From positions 1,879,882 through 1,943,881 of the forward strand of contig NC_043743.1 of the NCBI RefSeq assembly GCF_004337985.1: 64,000 nucleotides of DNA, given 5' to 3'. The stretch is from Pyricularia pennisetigena (Eukaryota > Ascomycota > Sordariomycetes > Magnaporthales > Pyriculariaceae). The position numbers and the translations under genes were made by a program. This document shows positions 24,021 through 36,323 of the stretch, one piece after another. Below the pieces are notes generated by a model. That model had not been told where the DNA came from. It ran no database searches and worked only from the letters and a program-made list of their open reading frames with translations. Position 1 is the stretch's first letter, and every line of letters begins with the position of its first letter.

Positions 24021-25907
24021 TCACCACAGGTCTTCGGTATTCTTGACCATCTCCAGTGTCGGAGTCTTCGGCTCTAGTCTCTTCATCCGCCTTCTGTCTT
24101 CCCTTGTCACCAGGCTCGGCGTCATGGGGATCACTGGCGAAAATGGTTGGTATGGAGAGTAGGGCACGGCCGCACCAGTGAGTGGCCCGCCGCCGGGCGA
24201 CATTGGACCCGTTCTTTCAAATGTTGTTTCCCTGGTCGTGCGAGCGATGGCATTGGGCGACTGCAGAGCAGGCTCGTAAGCACGCAGCGGCAGAGCACCT
24301 CCAGTACGGACGGCCGAGGGCGCATTGGAGCGTGAAAAGCTGGCCCCCGGCTTGGGAGACAGTGGGAGGGAGAAGCTTGCGCCAGGCCTTGGAGATGAGG
24401 GCAAGGAGCGGAGCGAGTCTGTGGGGAAACGCGTTACGTTGGGTTTGGGCGAGAGTGGGAGACCCAGGCCAACGAGTGGTGTGGTTGATTTATCCGATGC
24501 TGCCGACACGGGGTCAGCCTCGCTTGTGGAGCTTGATACGTTGCGAGAGTGGTCACCATGGTGCCGGGGGCCGTATGGATCAAGCTGCCTTTGCGAGGAG
24601 ATGCTCTGTTGTCGATATTGATGCTGTAGATGAAGCTCCATCTGCTCCTGTTGCTCCCTGTATGGTTTTGCGTTGCTCATAAGCTGTGCACCAATTCTAC
24701 CATCGATGCTTTGCGTACTCTGCGGCGACATCTCAGGTGTCAACGGCATGGTGGCTGCACGCCGAGGCGGGTTGCCGATCGAGCTGGTGCTGCCGTTCGA
24801 ATGATGATATTGATGGGTGGGGATGGGAGGCGGTGCTGCTGGCGCATACTGCCTCGGTGGAATCGTGCTCATCTCTTGTCCCTCAGGACCTCGGGGGAAA
24901 GTTCCCGACATGGGTGTCATGATGGGCGAAGAGATGTTGATGCCCTGGACCTTCTTCTTGCGAGGCGACTTGAGAGAAGCGAAGAAAGACGAGGCCTTCG
25001 ACTCCTTCTTCTCATGCGTAAACCCTAGATCCAAATTCGCCGGCTTGCCCCTTTTCTCCTTCTTGGTCAGGGTCGATGTTGACGCATTCGTGGATGCGGA
25101 TTGTTGCTGCTGAGACTGCCGCGCCCCAGGGACGATGGGCATGTCGAGCACAACACCAGCCTCCTTAGCCGCCTCTTGCTCCATAACGAGCTTGTACATA
25201 TCCTCAAGCTGTTGTTGCGCCATTTTCCTGTCTGTTGCAACCACACTTTGGTCTACAGATAGATCAACGCCAGGTGCGAGGATGGTGGAAACAGGCGATG
25301 GGATGTAGTTTGTGGAGTGCTCAGTCCTGGAGGGACTGTTGTTGTTTGGGTAAGAAAAGTTGCGGGGACTTTGCGGCTGCGACGGAGGATAGTACCGATT
25401 CGAAGTGTCTATCGTCAGGGGATAAGGGCCAGACGGATGTGGTGGGAAGCCTCCTTGATTTTGAGGAATTACTTCTTGAAACGTGGGGTACCCGAGCTCT
25501 CCGTCTTCGAGATCGTTAAGCTCCTCTGCGGCCTTTAACCTCTTCTTGCGCACACTAGAAAGCGAAAGCAAGAGGATGGCAACTATAACGAGGGTGATGG
25601 CGTACGCTCCGACAATACCTCCAATCTGAGCCGGGAGATATGGCGAAGGCTTGGGATCCGGGCCAGCGTATCCGGGGAAGAGGGGTTTTGGAGAGTTCTG
25701 GTCCTCTGACTCCTGTGGCCGGCGAGGGCTGAGTAACGAGCTGATGGATGGTGGCGTTTGTGTAGTTGACAGCCGTGTCAAGATAGGGTCGGCATCAACA
25801 ACACCAGCAAGGAGTGTGAAAAGCAAAGCAGTGGCTTGAAAAGCACAAAGCAAGCGAAGACGACGAGGATAGTAGTGATATATACTAAAGGCCAAAGACT
25901 CCTGCAT
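24021..25907 (-). CDS. Single-pass membrane protein with long Ser/Pro-rich cytosolic tail, function unknown
   Basis: A single uninterrupted frame of 628 residues. Residues about 18-38 (LLCAFQATALLFTLLAGV) look like a signal sequence; a short Ser/Pro-rich lumenal or extracellular stretch follows; residues about 92-117 (IVGAYAITLVIVAILLLSL) form one membrane span, followed by a basic stop-transfer stretch (VRKKRLK). The remaining 500 residues are disordered-looking, rich in Ser, Pro and Gln, with a local repeat of LPLSPKPGASFS and a short helical patch (QLEDMYKLVMEQEAAKEAG). The C-terminus (TPTLEMVKNTEDLW) looks like a defined end motif. This architecture is common among uncharacterised fungal surface proteins; I do not recognise a named family. 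It is transcribed divergently from the Srs2 gene 2.3 kb away. Confidence 0.8.
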   Translation of the reverse strand: MQESLAFSIYHYYPRRLRLLCAFQATALLFTLLAGVVDADPILTRLSTTQTPPSISSLLSPRRPQESEDQNSPKPLFPGYAGPDPKPSPYLPAQIGGIVGAYAITLVIVAILLLSLSSVRKKRLKAAEELNDLEDGELGYPTFQEVIPQNQGGFPPHPSGPYPLTIDTSNRYYPPSQPQSPRNFSYPNNNSPSRTEHSTNYIPSPVSTILAPGVDLSVDQSVVATDRKMAQQQLEDMYKLVMEQEAAKEAGVVLDMPIVPGARQSQQQQSASTNASTSTLTKKEKRGKPANLDLGFTHEKKESKASSFFASLKSPRKKKVQGINISSPIMTPMSGTFPRGPEGQEMSTIPPRQYAPAAPPPIPTHQYHHSNGSTSSIGNPPRRAATMPLTPEMSPQSTQSIDGRIGAQLMSNAKPYREQQEQMELHLQHQYRQQSISSQRQLDPYGPRHHGDHSRNVSSSTSEADPVSAASDKSTTPLVGLGLPLSPKPNVTRFPTDSLRSLPSSPRPGASFSLPLSPKPGASFSRSNAPSAVRTGGALPLRAYEPALQSPNAIARTTRETTFERTGPMSPGGGPLTGAAVPYSPYQPFSPVIPMTPSLVTREDRRRMKRLEPKTPTLEMVKNTEDLW

Positions 25908-28226
25908 GATTGTGATGTTGTGCAGGCGGATCAGTGGGGTATTCGCTGACAGGCGTGCTCAACATAGCAGGACTCTCAGCCCCTATTCGACAACCAGATA
26001 GCCATAGAGGAGAGAGTCGAAACACGGGTTGCGTCCAACAATGGCGGAGAGTGGCAGCTGGGAAGAGGGGAAAAAGCCAGAGACAAACCAGGGAGAGGAT
26101 CAACCAGGTTCGACAGGACCCGGAAAGGAGGTCACGACTGGGTATATAGCGGCTGGTGATACAGTGATGCAGCACGGACTCGCAGGTCACCGTGCCAGTA
26201 ATGTGTCGAGTGGACCGCCGTCGTCAGTGCCGCTAGCCCTGTATTGGCCGAGAGGGATGGCCTGGGGGGAAGAGAGAAAAAAAGTCAGGAACACAAATAG
26301 AATTGTGACATGGTGGCTACCATGCCGGAATCGAGGATTTCTGCCAGCGGCTGCATGATGGACCTTCCCTTGCCACAGCCCGCCATTGGGCTTGGGCACA
26401 AATTGCAGGCGCCCAGAGAATTGGACCGCTCATTTTCGTTCTTTTTTTTTCTTTCTGATATCCGCCTCGAGGATGGCGGGAGATGATGGAGGGAACAACG
26501 GCGGCTGCGGGCGGTGATTGGCTGGGGTTGATCAAATGCCAGGGTCGTGTAAGCGCCGACGTTGTGCTGCCATGCCACTATTGGCTCCTTTGCAGTGGGG
26601 ATAAACATGGGCTTCTACGGTCATCACCCCTCTTGATCCCCTGCAGACAAGAAGCTTTGTGGGGACAATGGGATCCCCTCTTTAGCTGTCAACCAGTCGG
26701 ACCGCCAGTCAGCCCTCCAAAGTGAGATAGCTTGCTGCAGGTCGTTTACAGTAGTCGCCCGCACCCTTGTAATTCCAGGAATATTGCCTGAAAGAGGATT
26801 CAATTAAAGACCTCAAATGCATATCCATAAAAACTAAATGGATGAAGGGTTTCCGGGGCCCAGTATGCGACCAGCCTCCTATGAGGAGCCAGCCCGAGTT
26901 AGCAATATCTGGTCTAATGTATGTTGCACACGATGATCAGTACCGAACATGTGGCCCTTGCAGGCATAAGGAAGTGCTTCCTCCAATTTCCCTTGCATGG
27001 ATCGAGTGCCGGCAGGAAGCTCATGATGTCGGAGACAAGACGACCTATAATCAAAGAAATAGACTAATGCAGGTCTCTATTGTCGGAACAGTAAGCACTA
27101 TACTACTGACAGATGCCTGGCAAGCCTGGATAGGTTATGCGATGTGCCGGGTTCTGCAGAAGTCAGCTTTTGCATCACAATCACATTAGATAGTGGTGAT
27201 CACAAAAGCATTCATTGTAAGCTTCGTGAGTGGCTTGATGCAAGTTAGTCCATGACTCGCAAAGACTGGTTAGCGGATAAGTCGAAAGTCGTTATCCCGA
27301 CGACTGGAAAAGTTTCGACCTGTACAGCTCTATTTCATGGCATCTCCAACAGCTGATGGTTGAATTGCCGCCGCACAGCGGAGTTTGCGGCCAGATCAAG
27401 TCAGATCTGGAAAGGCACGTCCCCCGGCATGGCCCGCTCGACCAGCAACTATTTATTGTACGGCTGTACCACATTGGTGCATGCTACATCCGCCATGGCA
27501 GTCGACACGGGGTGGGTGGATACTAGGAAGAAAGCAAAGAAATTTTACCGAGTAGTGGAAAAGTCGGTCTCTCGGAGAACTTGCTATTCACCTGATGTTT
27601 AAAGTCGTGCCAAATGATAGGTTGAACAAAAGTTTGATGTGTCGGTGTACCGAACGGCATCTGTGGTGGCTCCCCCAGGGCTTGCATCCTACCGTCACAT
27701 GGAGACTGTGACGACACGTGCGATTGGTAGCAAGAATAGGAACTCAAGAGACGTTTTTTACACTCTCCTGCGAATAACATTCTCGCATGCATGGTGGTAT
27801 CTCTACCGGAAAATCCTGTTTATCAGGAACCACCAGCATGGATGCGTTGCAGAACATTGGAATTTGGAAAAGCTAAAAAGAAGCTGGTGTTGTGCAGGAC
27901 TGTTTTTGTAGCCCCACAATAGTGCGAGATGAGATTGTTACCGTAGTAGAGGCGATATCACGAGTGATGTCAGGTGACTTCGCGCACCCATACATTGTTC
28001 CATTTCCGGAATTGTAGGTCGTGACTGGTCGCCAAACGCGACCCCGCTCCCCAGGATTCAGACAGTTACAATCCGACACCCAGGCTTGCTGATTCCTTGC
28101 TCGGCTGGCCAAAATTCTTCAATCTGCATTACGGTTTGTTCTTTGCTCTTATAGTTACACAAATTGCTGCGCGGGGACCCAACAGTTGCGCCGTAGTTGC
28201 GGCTTCAGCCGCCGGACCTCAACGCC
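25908..28226. other. Divergent intergenic region, 2.3 kb
   Basis: Separates the minus-strand membrane protein gene from the plus-strand helicase gene and should carry both promoters. Open frames of up to 115 codons have no domain features. No tRNA or repeat array is evident. Confidence 0.6.
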
Positions 28227-31200
28227 ATGGCAGACGCGTCATCAACCAAGCAGTCCATTGTCCAGACACTCAACGATGCGCAACGCCGTGCCGTGAGCTC
28301 CGGTGCGACTACGGTTGCAATTCTTGCAGGCCCAGGGAGCGGCAAGACGCATACCTTGGCGTCACGAGTCGTATGGCAGGTCGATGTAGTTGGCTATCGA
28401 CCAGAGGATGTTGTTGTGGCTACCTTCACCGTCAAGGCGGCACGCGAGATGGGGGAGCGCATATGTAAGGTCTTGGGCCCAGAGAGAGGGCGAAAGGTTG
28501 TGCTTGGGACCTTCCACAGCATAGCGAGGCGCTACCTCGCGGCGTACGGCAAAAAAATCGGCCTGGATCAGAAGTTTGGCATTGCAGACGACTCTGATTC
28601 GCGAGCCATCATCACCCGTATCTGCAAAAGACACCACCTTGGCATAGACCCCGCGATGGCCAGAGGGTGGATCAGCAAGAAAAAGAGCAGGGCAGACGAT
28701 CGTGTTGTGTTGTCGCAGCAAGAGAAAGCAGCCAAGCACGGGAAACAACAACCGATTCATTCACGAGAGTTGGAAACTTGCTACGAAGAATATCAAGCAC
28801 AGCTTACACGATCAAACTTACTAGACTACGATGATCTGCTAGTCAAGGGTGTCGAACTCTTGCGCGCGGCACCAGGGTGTGTCTCAAACGTGCAGGCTGT
28901 CTTGATAGACGAATATCAAGACACGAACGGAGTCCAGTATGACTTCATGAAGCTGCTAGCACAGCGTCATGGCCGTATAACAGTCGTCGGAGACCCGGAT
29001 CAGAGTATCTACGGGTGGCGCTCGGCCGACACTAGAAATCTTAGCCGTATGTTTACCGACTTTCCGACGACAGACAAGGTTGCATTGGAAGAAAATTATA
29101 GATCTTCAGAAAGTATTCTCGCAACTTCTCTCAAGATTATTCAACAAGAAGAGAAGCGGTTCGACAAGGTGCTAAAGGCTGTGCATACACGAGGAACAAG
29201 ACCGGTCCTGCGGAAGCTGAGAAATTCGGCACAGGAGGCTGAATGGATCGTCGCCGAGCTTCGCAGGACTATCCTTCTCTCCGGAAACATGATGACACAC
29301 GATGACGTCGCCATACTTCTCCGGTCAGCAGCACTCTCCAGGCACATAGAGGGCGCTTTGGGCAAGGCGGGAATTCCTTACCGAATGGTTGGTATGTTGT
29401 GATGCGAATATCCATACGGATGGATAAATTGGCAAAAGCTGACAACGATGTTTTAGGCGGTTTCAAATTCTATGAACGCGCAGAGATCAAACTCATCCTT
29501 GACTACCTGCGCGTTATCTGTCAACCGGACAACAATGATGCGCTGGCCAGAATCATCAATGTTCCAAAACGAGGAGCTGGTGACGCAACCATCAAAGCTC
29601 TTCTTGAGGAAGCCGAAAAGTCCCAACAGAGTCTATGGTCTTTGCTTCGAAAGCATTGTATTGGAGGCAAGCAAGCAAAGACACCACTCAGGAAGCAAGT
29701 GGAGCAAAAGATTTCGGGCGGTCTCATCAGGCTGATACTGGATATCCGCAAGAAGATGGACGAATCCACACCTGAGACTCCATATAGTATGCTTGATATC
29801 ATCAGCCAGGTGCTCTCTCGGCTGGATTTTGAGCAGCATCTAAAAGACACATACAACGATGAGTGGGAAGGCAGGTGGGCGAATGTGCAGGAGTTTATCA
29901 ACCTCGCCACCGACTTCATGACGGGAAATGAAGCTGAAGAAAAGCTTCCGGAGATTGACGGGCTGCAGCAGACCCCCGAGCGTGACACACTGGCCAGATT
30001 CCTTGCCAACGTGTCACTTGCTACAGATGTGCAAACCAACGACCCTGGCCAAAACCGACCGACGGTTACGGTATCGACGATTCATGCCGCCAAAGGTCTG
30101 GAATGGCCTGTTGTGTTCATACCGGCGGCGTACAATGGCAGTATACCGCACATAAGATCCGAAGATGGTGACGAGGAACGCCGGTTGTTGTACGTGGCGA
30201 TGACACGGGCAAAGGCGCTTCTGTACCTCAGCTACCCGGTTGTTGGTGGCTATGGTAACGGCGAGAAGGTCACTCTATCATCTTTCCTCTCGGGCGTGGA
30301 GAGTTGTTTTGCAGCACAAGGGCCAACTTTCAACTCGACCGTCCTGGAGGAACTGGCTCGCATTCTAAGGAGGAAAGCCCCATCGCAAAAGGACGTGTTT
30401 GGCCGGCTGAAGCCATTCGAAGTGTCGATGGAGGACGATATTTTCCCTCCTGATCCTGAGCAGGATTTGGGTAGGTCTGAGAACAAGATTGGTCTTAGCC
30501 GGTCAAGTTCAGGATCGGGAGCATCCCAGTGGCAACCGCCGACGAAAAGGCAAAGAATCCATTCCGCCAGCGGAGGGCTGGAGCAACAAGACCAGTCATG
30601 GCATCAAGAATATTCGACAACAATGCAACAGGCATCCGGGTTCACCGTGTCATCGCTTCCTGGGTTTGTCACTGCCGGGGTCCATCACTCTGCATTCCCG
30701 GTCCTTGATCCACAGTATAGCAGAGACTCAAAAACAGGCCAGCCAAATCGTGGTGCTGGTCAGAGGAGCCTGCTAGGTTTCGTGACCAATCCCGGGCAAC
30801 CAAGGACTGGAGCCGGATCACAGAAGCAGATATCACAAGCACCTCAAAAAAACAGCAGTGGTATTCATCATCCAAGACCTCCACAATCAGAATGTCAGCA
30901 GGGTTGGAGTAACAACCAGATGGCAGGCAAACCGGCGATAGCGCCAGAATTGGCAAACCATCGCCTGGGGGGCGCCCGCCCAACCACATTGGCCCGCCCG
31001 GGACCTCAAGCGAAGCGGGAGCAGGGAGGCATCTCGACCAGAAATCAATATGCACACCTTTCCAGCTCTCCAACAAAGGCCCAGCCACAAGAGGAAGCCA
31101 ATGACCCCACATCATCGCCTCCTGCACCGACGCGACCTGTTTCCACCTTTCACACCACGACCTGTACCATGCCACAAGGCCAAGGAGGCTTCAAGAGGCC

Positions 31201-31291
31201 AGCGGCGTTGACCAGAGAGGGTATAGCTCCCATGGATAGGTTGCGGAAGCCATTTAAGCCGCTTACCATCAACCGTTCAATGGGGAGCTAG
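28227..31291 (+). CDS. srs2: Srs2-type ATP-dependent 3'-5' DNA helicase (UvrD/Rep superfamily 1)
   Basis: Unwinds DNA and, in yeast, strips Rad51 from single strands to restrain recombination; nuclear. Exons 28227-29391 and 29457-31291 with a 65-bp intron join to 999 residues; the splice restores RMVGGFKFYERAEIK. Superfamily-1 motifs appear in order: Q-motif region LNDAQRRAV, Walker A AGPGSGKT (about 34-41), motif Ia FTVKAAREM, motif II DEYQDTN, motif III VGDPDQSIYGWRSAD, motif IV LEENYRSS, motif V STIHAAKGLEWPVVFIPA, motif VI RLLYVAMTRAK. The last 300 residues are Gln/Ser/Pro-rich and unstructured, matching the variable Srs2 tail that carries partner-binding sites; a defined PCNA or SUMO motif is not obvious. 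The overall length also fits Srs2. A more distant UvrD-like paralogue is the alternative. Confidence 0.9.
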
Positions 31292-33809
31292 GTTCCACCC
31301 TAGCCAATAATGCACAACACAATGATTGCTTTGTACAATTATCCTACAGATTCTGTTTTTTGGACCTATGGCAACTGCCGTCGATGTAAATTGTAGCTGC
31401 ATGGGTGCTTGCTACAGTAATATTAGCTTCCCCGGCTGAATTCATGCGCACCTGCATATTGATCTTGAGATACTCTGTAGTTATCTCTGGATGAGATTAC
31501 AACTCCGGTAAATCGGTCTTGCACTGAGATAAGCTAGCTGCCTGGAGGCCGTGTAGCCAAACCAGACTTGCGATAGAGGCACCACCCTGGTATTCCCGGC
31601 ATAATTGATGACAATTACTTGGCAGGCCACTCTGCTTACGGATATACACCGATTGAAACTTCCCTGCAAGACAAGATTGATCACGCAGAGCTTCTCGAAA
31701 TTCGAGGTAGTATGTAGTGGTCATTCGGAGTGGTATCAAGGCCCGCCAGACCCACCAAATCGCTTGTCGTCGATTGTGAACTTGATCTCCGCAGTAATCA
31801 CTGCGGCATCAGAGTTTGATAGTTGATAATTACGTGCCTACGGTATGACTGAGCCTGACAAGTCCGGTGATACGTTGGGTTGCATTCTAGATTGAGATGC
31901 GTTGGAGCAGACTATGTAGATACTGTCACTACATGTCTTGATACATGCCTTATCTTGATACGTGATACCTCTCTCTATCTTTCTCTTGCTTATACATTTA
32001 CAGAGAATTCGACTCGGCTGCCTTGCCGCTTACTGCGTATTCGCAGTGGGGAAAATGATCGAATGTGCCTCCACTGTGTTGAGTTTGTTGACTCAGGTAG
32101 AGAGCTTGACCATGGTTTGTGCGGTGCGGGGGAAAGATTTGATGGGTTCAGGGTCTGAATGGGGTATCAAAGACGGGGTTTATTTGATTAGTCGCTTCAG
32201 TCGGAGACTACGATGTACGTGCTCTTTCTACCAAAAAATCAAGTTATGACTGGCGACCGGTTAAACAAAAGAAAAAAAAAAAAAAAGCTTGCGCTTATAC
32301 AATGCAGCTCTGACCTAGACTAGTCGCTAATCACAATCACCTACTCTGCTTGCTTTACCCTCGGACCACTTGAATCGCGAACCCACTCAAACCCGATGAT
32401 CCCCTCTCCTGGCCTAAGCGACGACGTCCATAGATGGTAATTTCACTATCTTTCTGCTCCGAATGGATCTAACTAGCGATTTGGGAAAAGCTTGGCTCCT
32501 GCTGTCAACGACTCGAGGGGCGAGGCCCCAGCGCGGCCCATGCTGGCGGGCAGCGCGTTTTCCCTCACTAGGGGTTCAATGTCCGGCGCTAGATCTATTT
32601 TTGCTGGGGAGGGTCCTATGTCCGTCTGGTTACGGAGTACGATAGCCGACAAACTCGAACGCGCGTTCAAATACGACGTGAAAGGTGCCAGAGACAGCCG
32701 ACTGGCTGGGTAGATGCTTGGTACATGTTTATCGATCGTTTTTCCGACTCCAAAAAAAAAAAAAAAAAAAAAAAAAAAAGCGTAGAGGTGATGTAAAGAG
32801 TCACCCACAAACTTAGGTACGCAGTACGCCATACGTCTTTTGTGTGGACTCAAATGCAAGTTATTGGGTGATTTGCTGCAGTAGAGCCGTGTGACGGCGC
32901 CGTCCTTTGCAGCGGGCGCTAGGCTGCACCAGGTGGCTGCTGAAACTAAAGAATTGGATCCTACTCCGTATCTGGCGTTGGGGCTTCGGCAGCCGCACTC
33001 CCCGCAGTTCGGACCTACCTTAGCAAGTGGTTTAGGTGGTGCCTAGCCGACAAAAAAGAACAAACACCAGGGCGACAGATCTGAGGTCAACGAACCCTGA
33101 CGAATCATCAGTTCAAATCCACCTCCCATCGATAGTTCTAATCTAGACTCGACTTTCCACATTCGACATACAGGGCCCCATGTGACGGAGATTGGAGCTA
33201 TCATGCGCGAGCCTCGAACAGCGGCTGATCGCTGTTGATGATGTCGACCTTCCAAATTGCGGTCCATCCCGTCCAATGACGACCTCTGTTTGGGACAAGG
33301 GCATGAGCCAACCATGTCCCAAAGCGATGTTACGCCCCGGAGGGGGTGCCAAAACCACCTTCCAATATCATAAAGCTCGTCCGCCTGGCCGCGGCCCCAT
33401 GCGTCCATCTGAGCGCGTCAAGGGCCCAGCCACCGACGAGGTAGTATAATAAGTATATTGCTTCTTTGCCGACAATAACAAAAAATTGGGCCGGCGCATA
33501 CCAAGAGATATGTCTGCAGCCAAACGCGGGGGTGGGAACGAATGTAACGCAAAAGGACATTGGGTGCCCTGACATTGATTCCCTTTCTTTGTGTTTCCTT
33601 AAGAAGGCATGTCTGCCGTCGATGATCATCTTTGGACGAGCTTGCCCTAGGAGCTTGCGTCAGCGTCCTGGTCGTGCGTCGCCTATACCCGACCTTTTCG
33701 CGTCCAACGCATCGGAAATCCTCCCTCATCGTCCTGATTTGGTTCACGGACGACACGAGAGTTGACCTGTCGAGACTACATTGGGTATAAGAGAAAATTA
33801 ATTTACACA
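31292..33809. other. Intergenic, 2.5 kb, no gene recognised
   Basis: Between the helicase stop and the ceramidase start. A 28-base poly(A) run lies at 32752-32779. A GC-richer patch at 32490-32710 has an open frame of 73 codons with plausible composition but no recognisable family, so it is not called. Confidence 0.55.
32752..32779. repeat. Poly(A) tract, 28 bp
   Basis: Uninterrupted A run upstream of the ceramidase gene. Confidence 0.95.
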
Positions 33810-36309
33810 ATGGACTCGCATCTGGAGAAGGGCGTCGCGCCGCCCAGAGGCCGGAGGCTCCGGTTCGTGCTGCTTGCAGCCGCTTCCTTCTTGCTCCTCT
33901 CGTTTGTCGCCATCCTTTCTCTGGGTGATTTAGAGCTGGCTGCGTTTGGCTTTCAGCAGGCCGACGGCAAACCGGAGGCGGTCGAGGAGGAGAAGGCGGA
34001 CCGGCCCCTGTTCACCGCCAAGACGCGCAACGTCCCTACCGGCGACAAGTACCTGATCGGCGTCGGCAAGGCTGACATTACGGGTCCGGTTGTGGAGATC
34101 AACTTTGCTGGATATGCCGACAGCGCGCAGGTCGGCACGGGGCTGCGGCAACGCATCTACGCCAGGTCCTTCATCGTTGCCGACGTCGCCAACCCCAACG
34201 ACCGCTTCGTATACATTGTGATTGACACCTCTGCAGGCGACACCGCCGTACGATATGGTGTCCTCGACGGCCTCAAAGCTTTGGGCTCGGAGTATGACGT
34301 CTACACCTCTTCCAACGTGGCACTGACTGGCACGCACAGCCACAGTGGACCGGGCGCCTGGTTCAACTACCTCTTGCCGCAGATCACCAGTCTCGGATTT
34401 AGCAAGGAGAGCTACCAGGCCATTGTGGACGGCACAGTGCTTTCGATCAAGAGGGCGCACGAGTCGCTGACTCCGGTAAGCTATAGAATAGGATGGGGGG
34501 TTAGCAGTATAACATGTAGCAAAGGGCTAACTCGTGTGACGATTGTTCAACGACACCAGGGCTACTTGGATGTCGGAACGACCAAGATCCAGGATGGCAA
34601 CGCGCAACGCAGTCTGTGGGCCTACCTGGCCAACCCAGAGGCAGAGAGGCAACAGTACGGCGACGAGACCACCGACAAAACCTTGACCCTGCTTCGGTTC
34701 CAGAGAGAGTCGGACCTCAAGAACATTGGCGTGCTCACCTGGTATCCGGTGCACGGCACCGCCATGCTGCAGAATAACACGCACGTCTCGGGCGACAACA
34801 AGGGAGTGTCTGCCGTCATGTTCGAGAAGGCCATGCGCGACCAGAGCACTGCCGCTCCGGGCTTCGTCGCCGGCTTCAGCCAGTCCAACGTCGGCGACAC
34901 CACGCCCAACACGCTGGGCGCCTGGTGCGACGACGGGTCGGGCGACCAGTGCAAGTTGGAAGACAGCACCTGCGCGGATGGAAAGTCACAATCCTGCCGT
35001 GGTCGTGGCCCCCTGTTTGACAAGCTCGACTTGGGAGTGTCGAGCTGTTATGAGATTGGAAGGCGCCAGTATGCCGGTGCCAGGTCTCTTTATGTAAGTT
35101 GAAGCNNTTTTTTTTTCTCTTTTTCTTCTCTTTCTCGAGAAGCTTTTTGAGAGGTCGCCATGTGCGCAGACGGTGCTGACACGGAAACAGGACAATCTCG
35201 ACTCCACCTCGACCGCTATCGTCGGCAAGAGCGTCAAATCCTTCCACTTCTTCAACGACATGTCCTTCTTCAAGTTCACCAAGTCGGATGGTACCGAAGG
35301 CCTGGCCTGCCCGGCGTCCCTCGGCTACTCGTTTGCAGCAGGTACCACGGATGGACCTGGTGCGTTCGACTTCACCCAAGGTGACTCGGGAGAGCCGAGT
35401 GCCAACCCCATCTGGCGGGTCGTGTCTGGGCTGCTCAGGACTCCGACCAAGGAGCAGGTCGCCTGCCAACAACCCAAGCCTGTCCTTCTCGACGTGGGTG
35501 AGATGACGGTCCCGTACGCGTGGACCCCCAACATTGTGGATATCCAGATGCTGCGAGTCGGTCAGTTTGTCATCATCGTCTCGCCCGGTGAAGCCACGAC
35601 GATGGCTGGTCGGCGCTGGCGTGACGCCGTTAAAAAGGCAGCGACGGAGAAGGGGCTGACACCGGCCGAGCCGATCGTTGTGCTGGGTGGCCCGGCCAAC
35701 ACGTATGCGCACTACATCACAACCACGGAGGAGTACGGCAGGCAACGGTACGAGGGAGCCAGCACCCTGTATGGTCCGCACACGCTCGAGGCCTTTGTCA
35801 ACCTGACGGTCAGCAACATGGGCTACCTGGCTCCTGGGTCGACCGGCAAGCCAGCCCCGGGCCCGGCGGCTCCCGACCACCGTCAGAACTCGCTCAGCTT
35901 CATCACGGGCGTTGTCCAGGACGCGCCGCCGCTGGGCAGGTCGTATGGGCAGTGCCTCACGCAGCCGACGGGATCCTTCAGCCGGGGCAGCGTGGTCAAG
36001 GCCACCTTCCAAGGCGCAAACCCGCGCAACAACCTGCGCCTCGAGGGTACGTTTGTCGCCGTCGAGAAGCTGGCGAGCGACGGCAGCACGTGGACCACGG
36101 TCCGTGACGACTCTGACTGGTCGCTCGTCTACACGTGGAGGAGGACCAACTGGCTGCTGGGGTACTCGGAGGTGGACGTCGCCTGGGAGACGGAGGCGGA
36201 CGCCGAGCCGGGCACGTACAGGTTCCGGTACAACGGCGACTCCAAGGCCTTGATTGGTGGGATCATTAGGGAATTTACTGGGACGAGCGATAGCTTCCAG
36301 ATTGGTTGA
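33810..36309 (+). CDS. Neutral/alkaline ceramidase family protein
   Basis: Family members hydrolyse the amide bond of ceramide to sphingosine and fatty acid with a Zn2+ site, on the cell surface or in secretory compartments. Exons 33810-34475, 34560-35093 and 35191-36309 join to 772 residues; the introns are 84 and 97 bp, the second containing two undetermined bases (35106-35107). Residues 19-38 (RFVLLAAASFLLLSFVAI) form an N-terminal membrane anchor after a short basic stretch. Zinc-site and family strings include GTHSHSGPGAWFNYLL, YPVHGTAM and SPGEATTMAGRRW; Cys-rich CKLEDSTCADGKSQSC and KLDLGVSSCYEIGRRQ are also typical. The C-terminal third is the Ig-like domain of the family. At the nucleophile box, where human and bacterial enzymes read GDVSPN, this protein reads GDTTPN, so the catalytic Ser is replaced by Thr (residue 337). 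Confidence 0.93.
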
Positions 36310-36322
36310 GATTGCAGAGGGC

Positions 36323-36323
36323 N
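36323..36323. other. Assembly gap of undetermined size, shown as one N
   Basis: Sequence to the left is the ceramidase 3' flank; sequence to the right enters the middle of the Cdc37 coding region. The reading frame of Cdc37 loses all family resemblance exactly here, which suggests missing sequence rather than one unknown base. Confidence 0.75.

Noticed and set aside
32492..32713. 73-codon frame in a GC-richer patch
   Set aside because: Plausible composition, but too short and without homology visible by eye.
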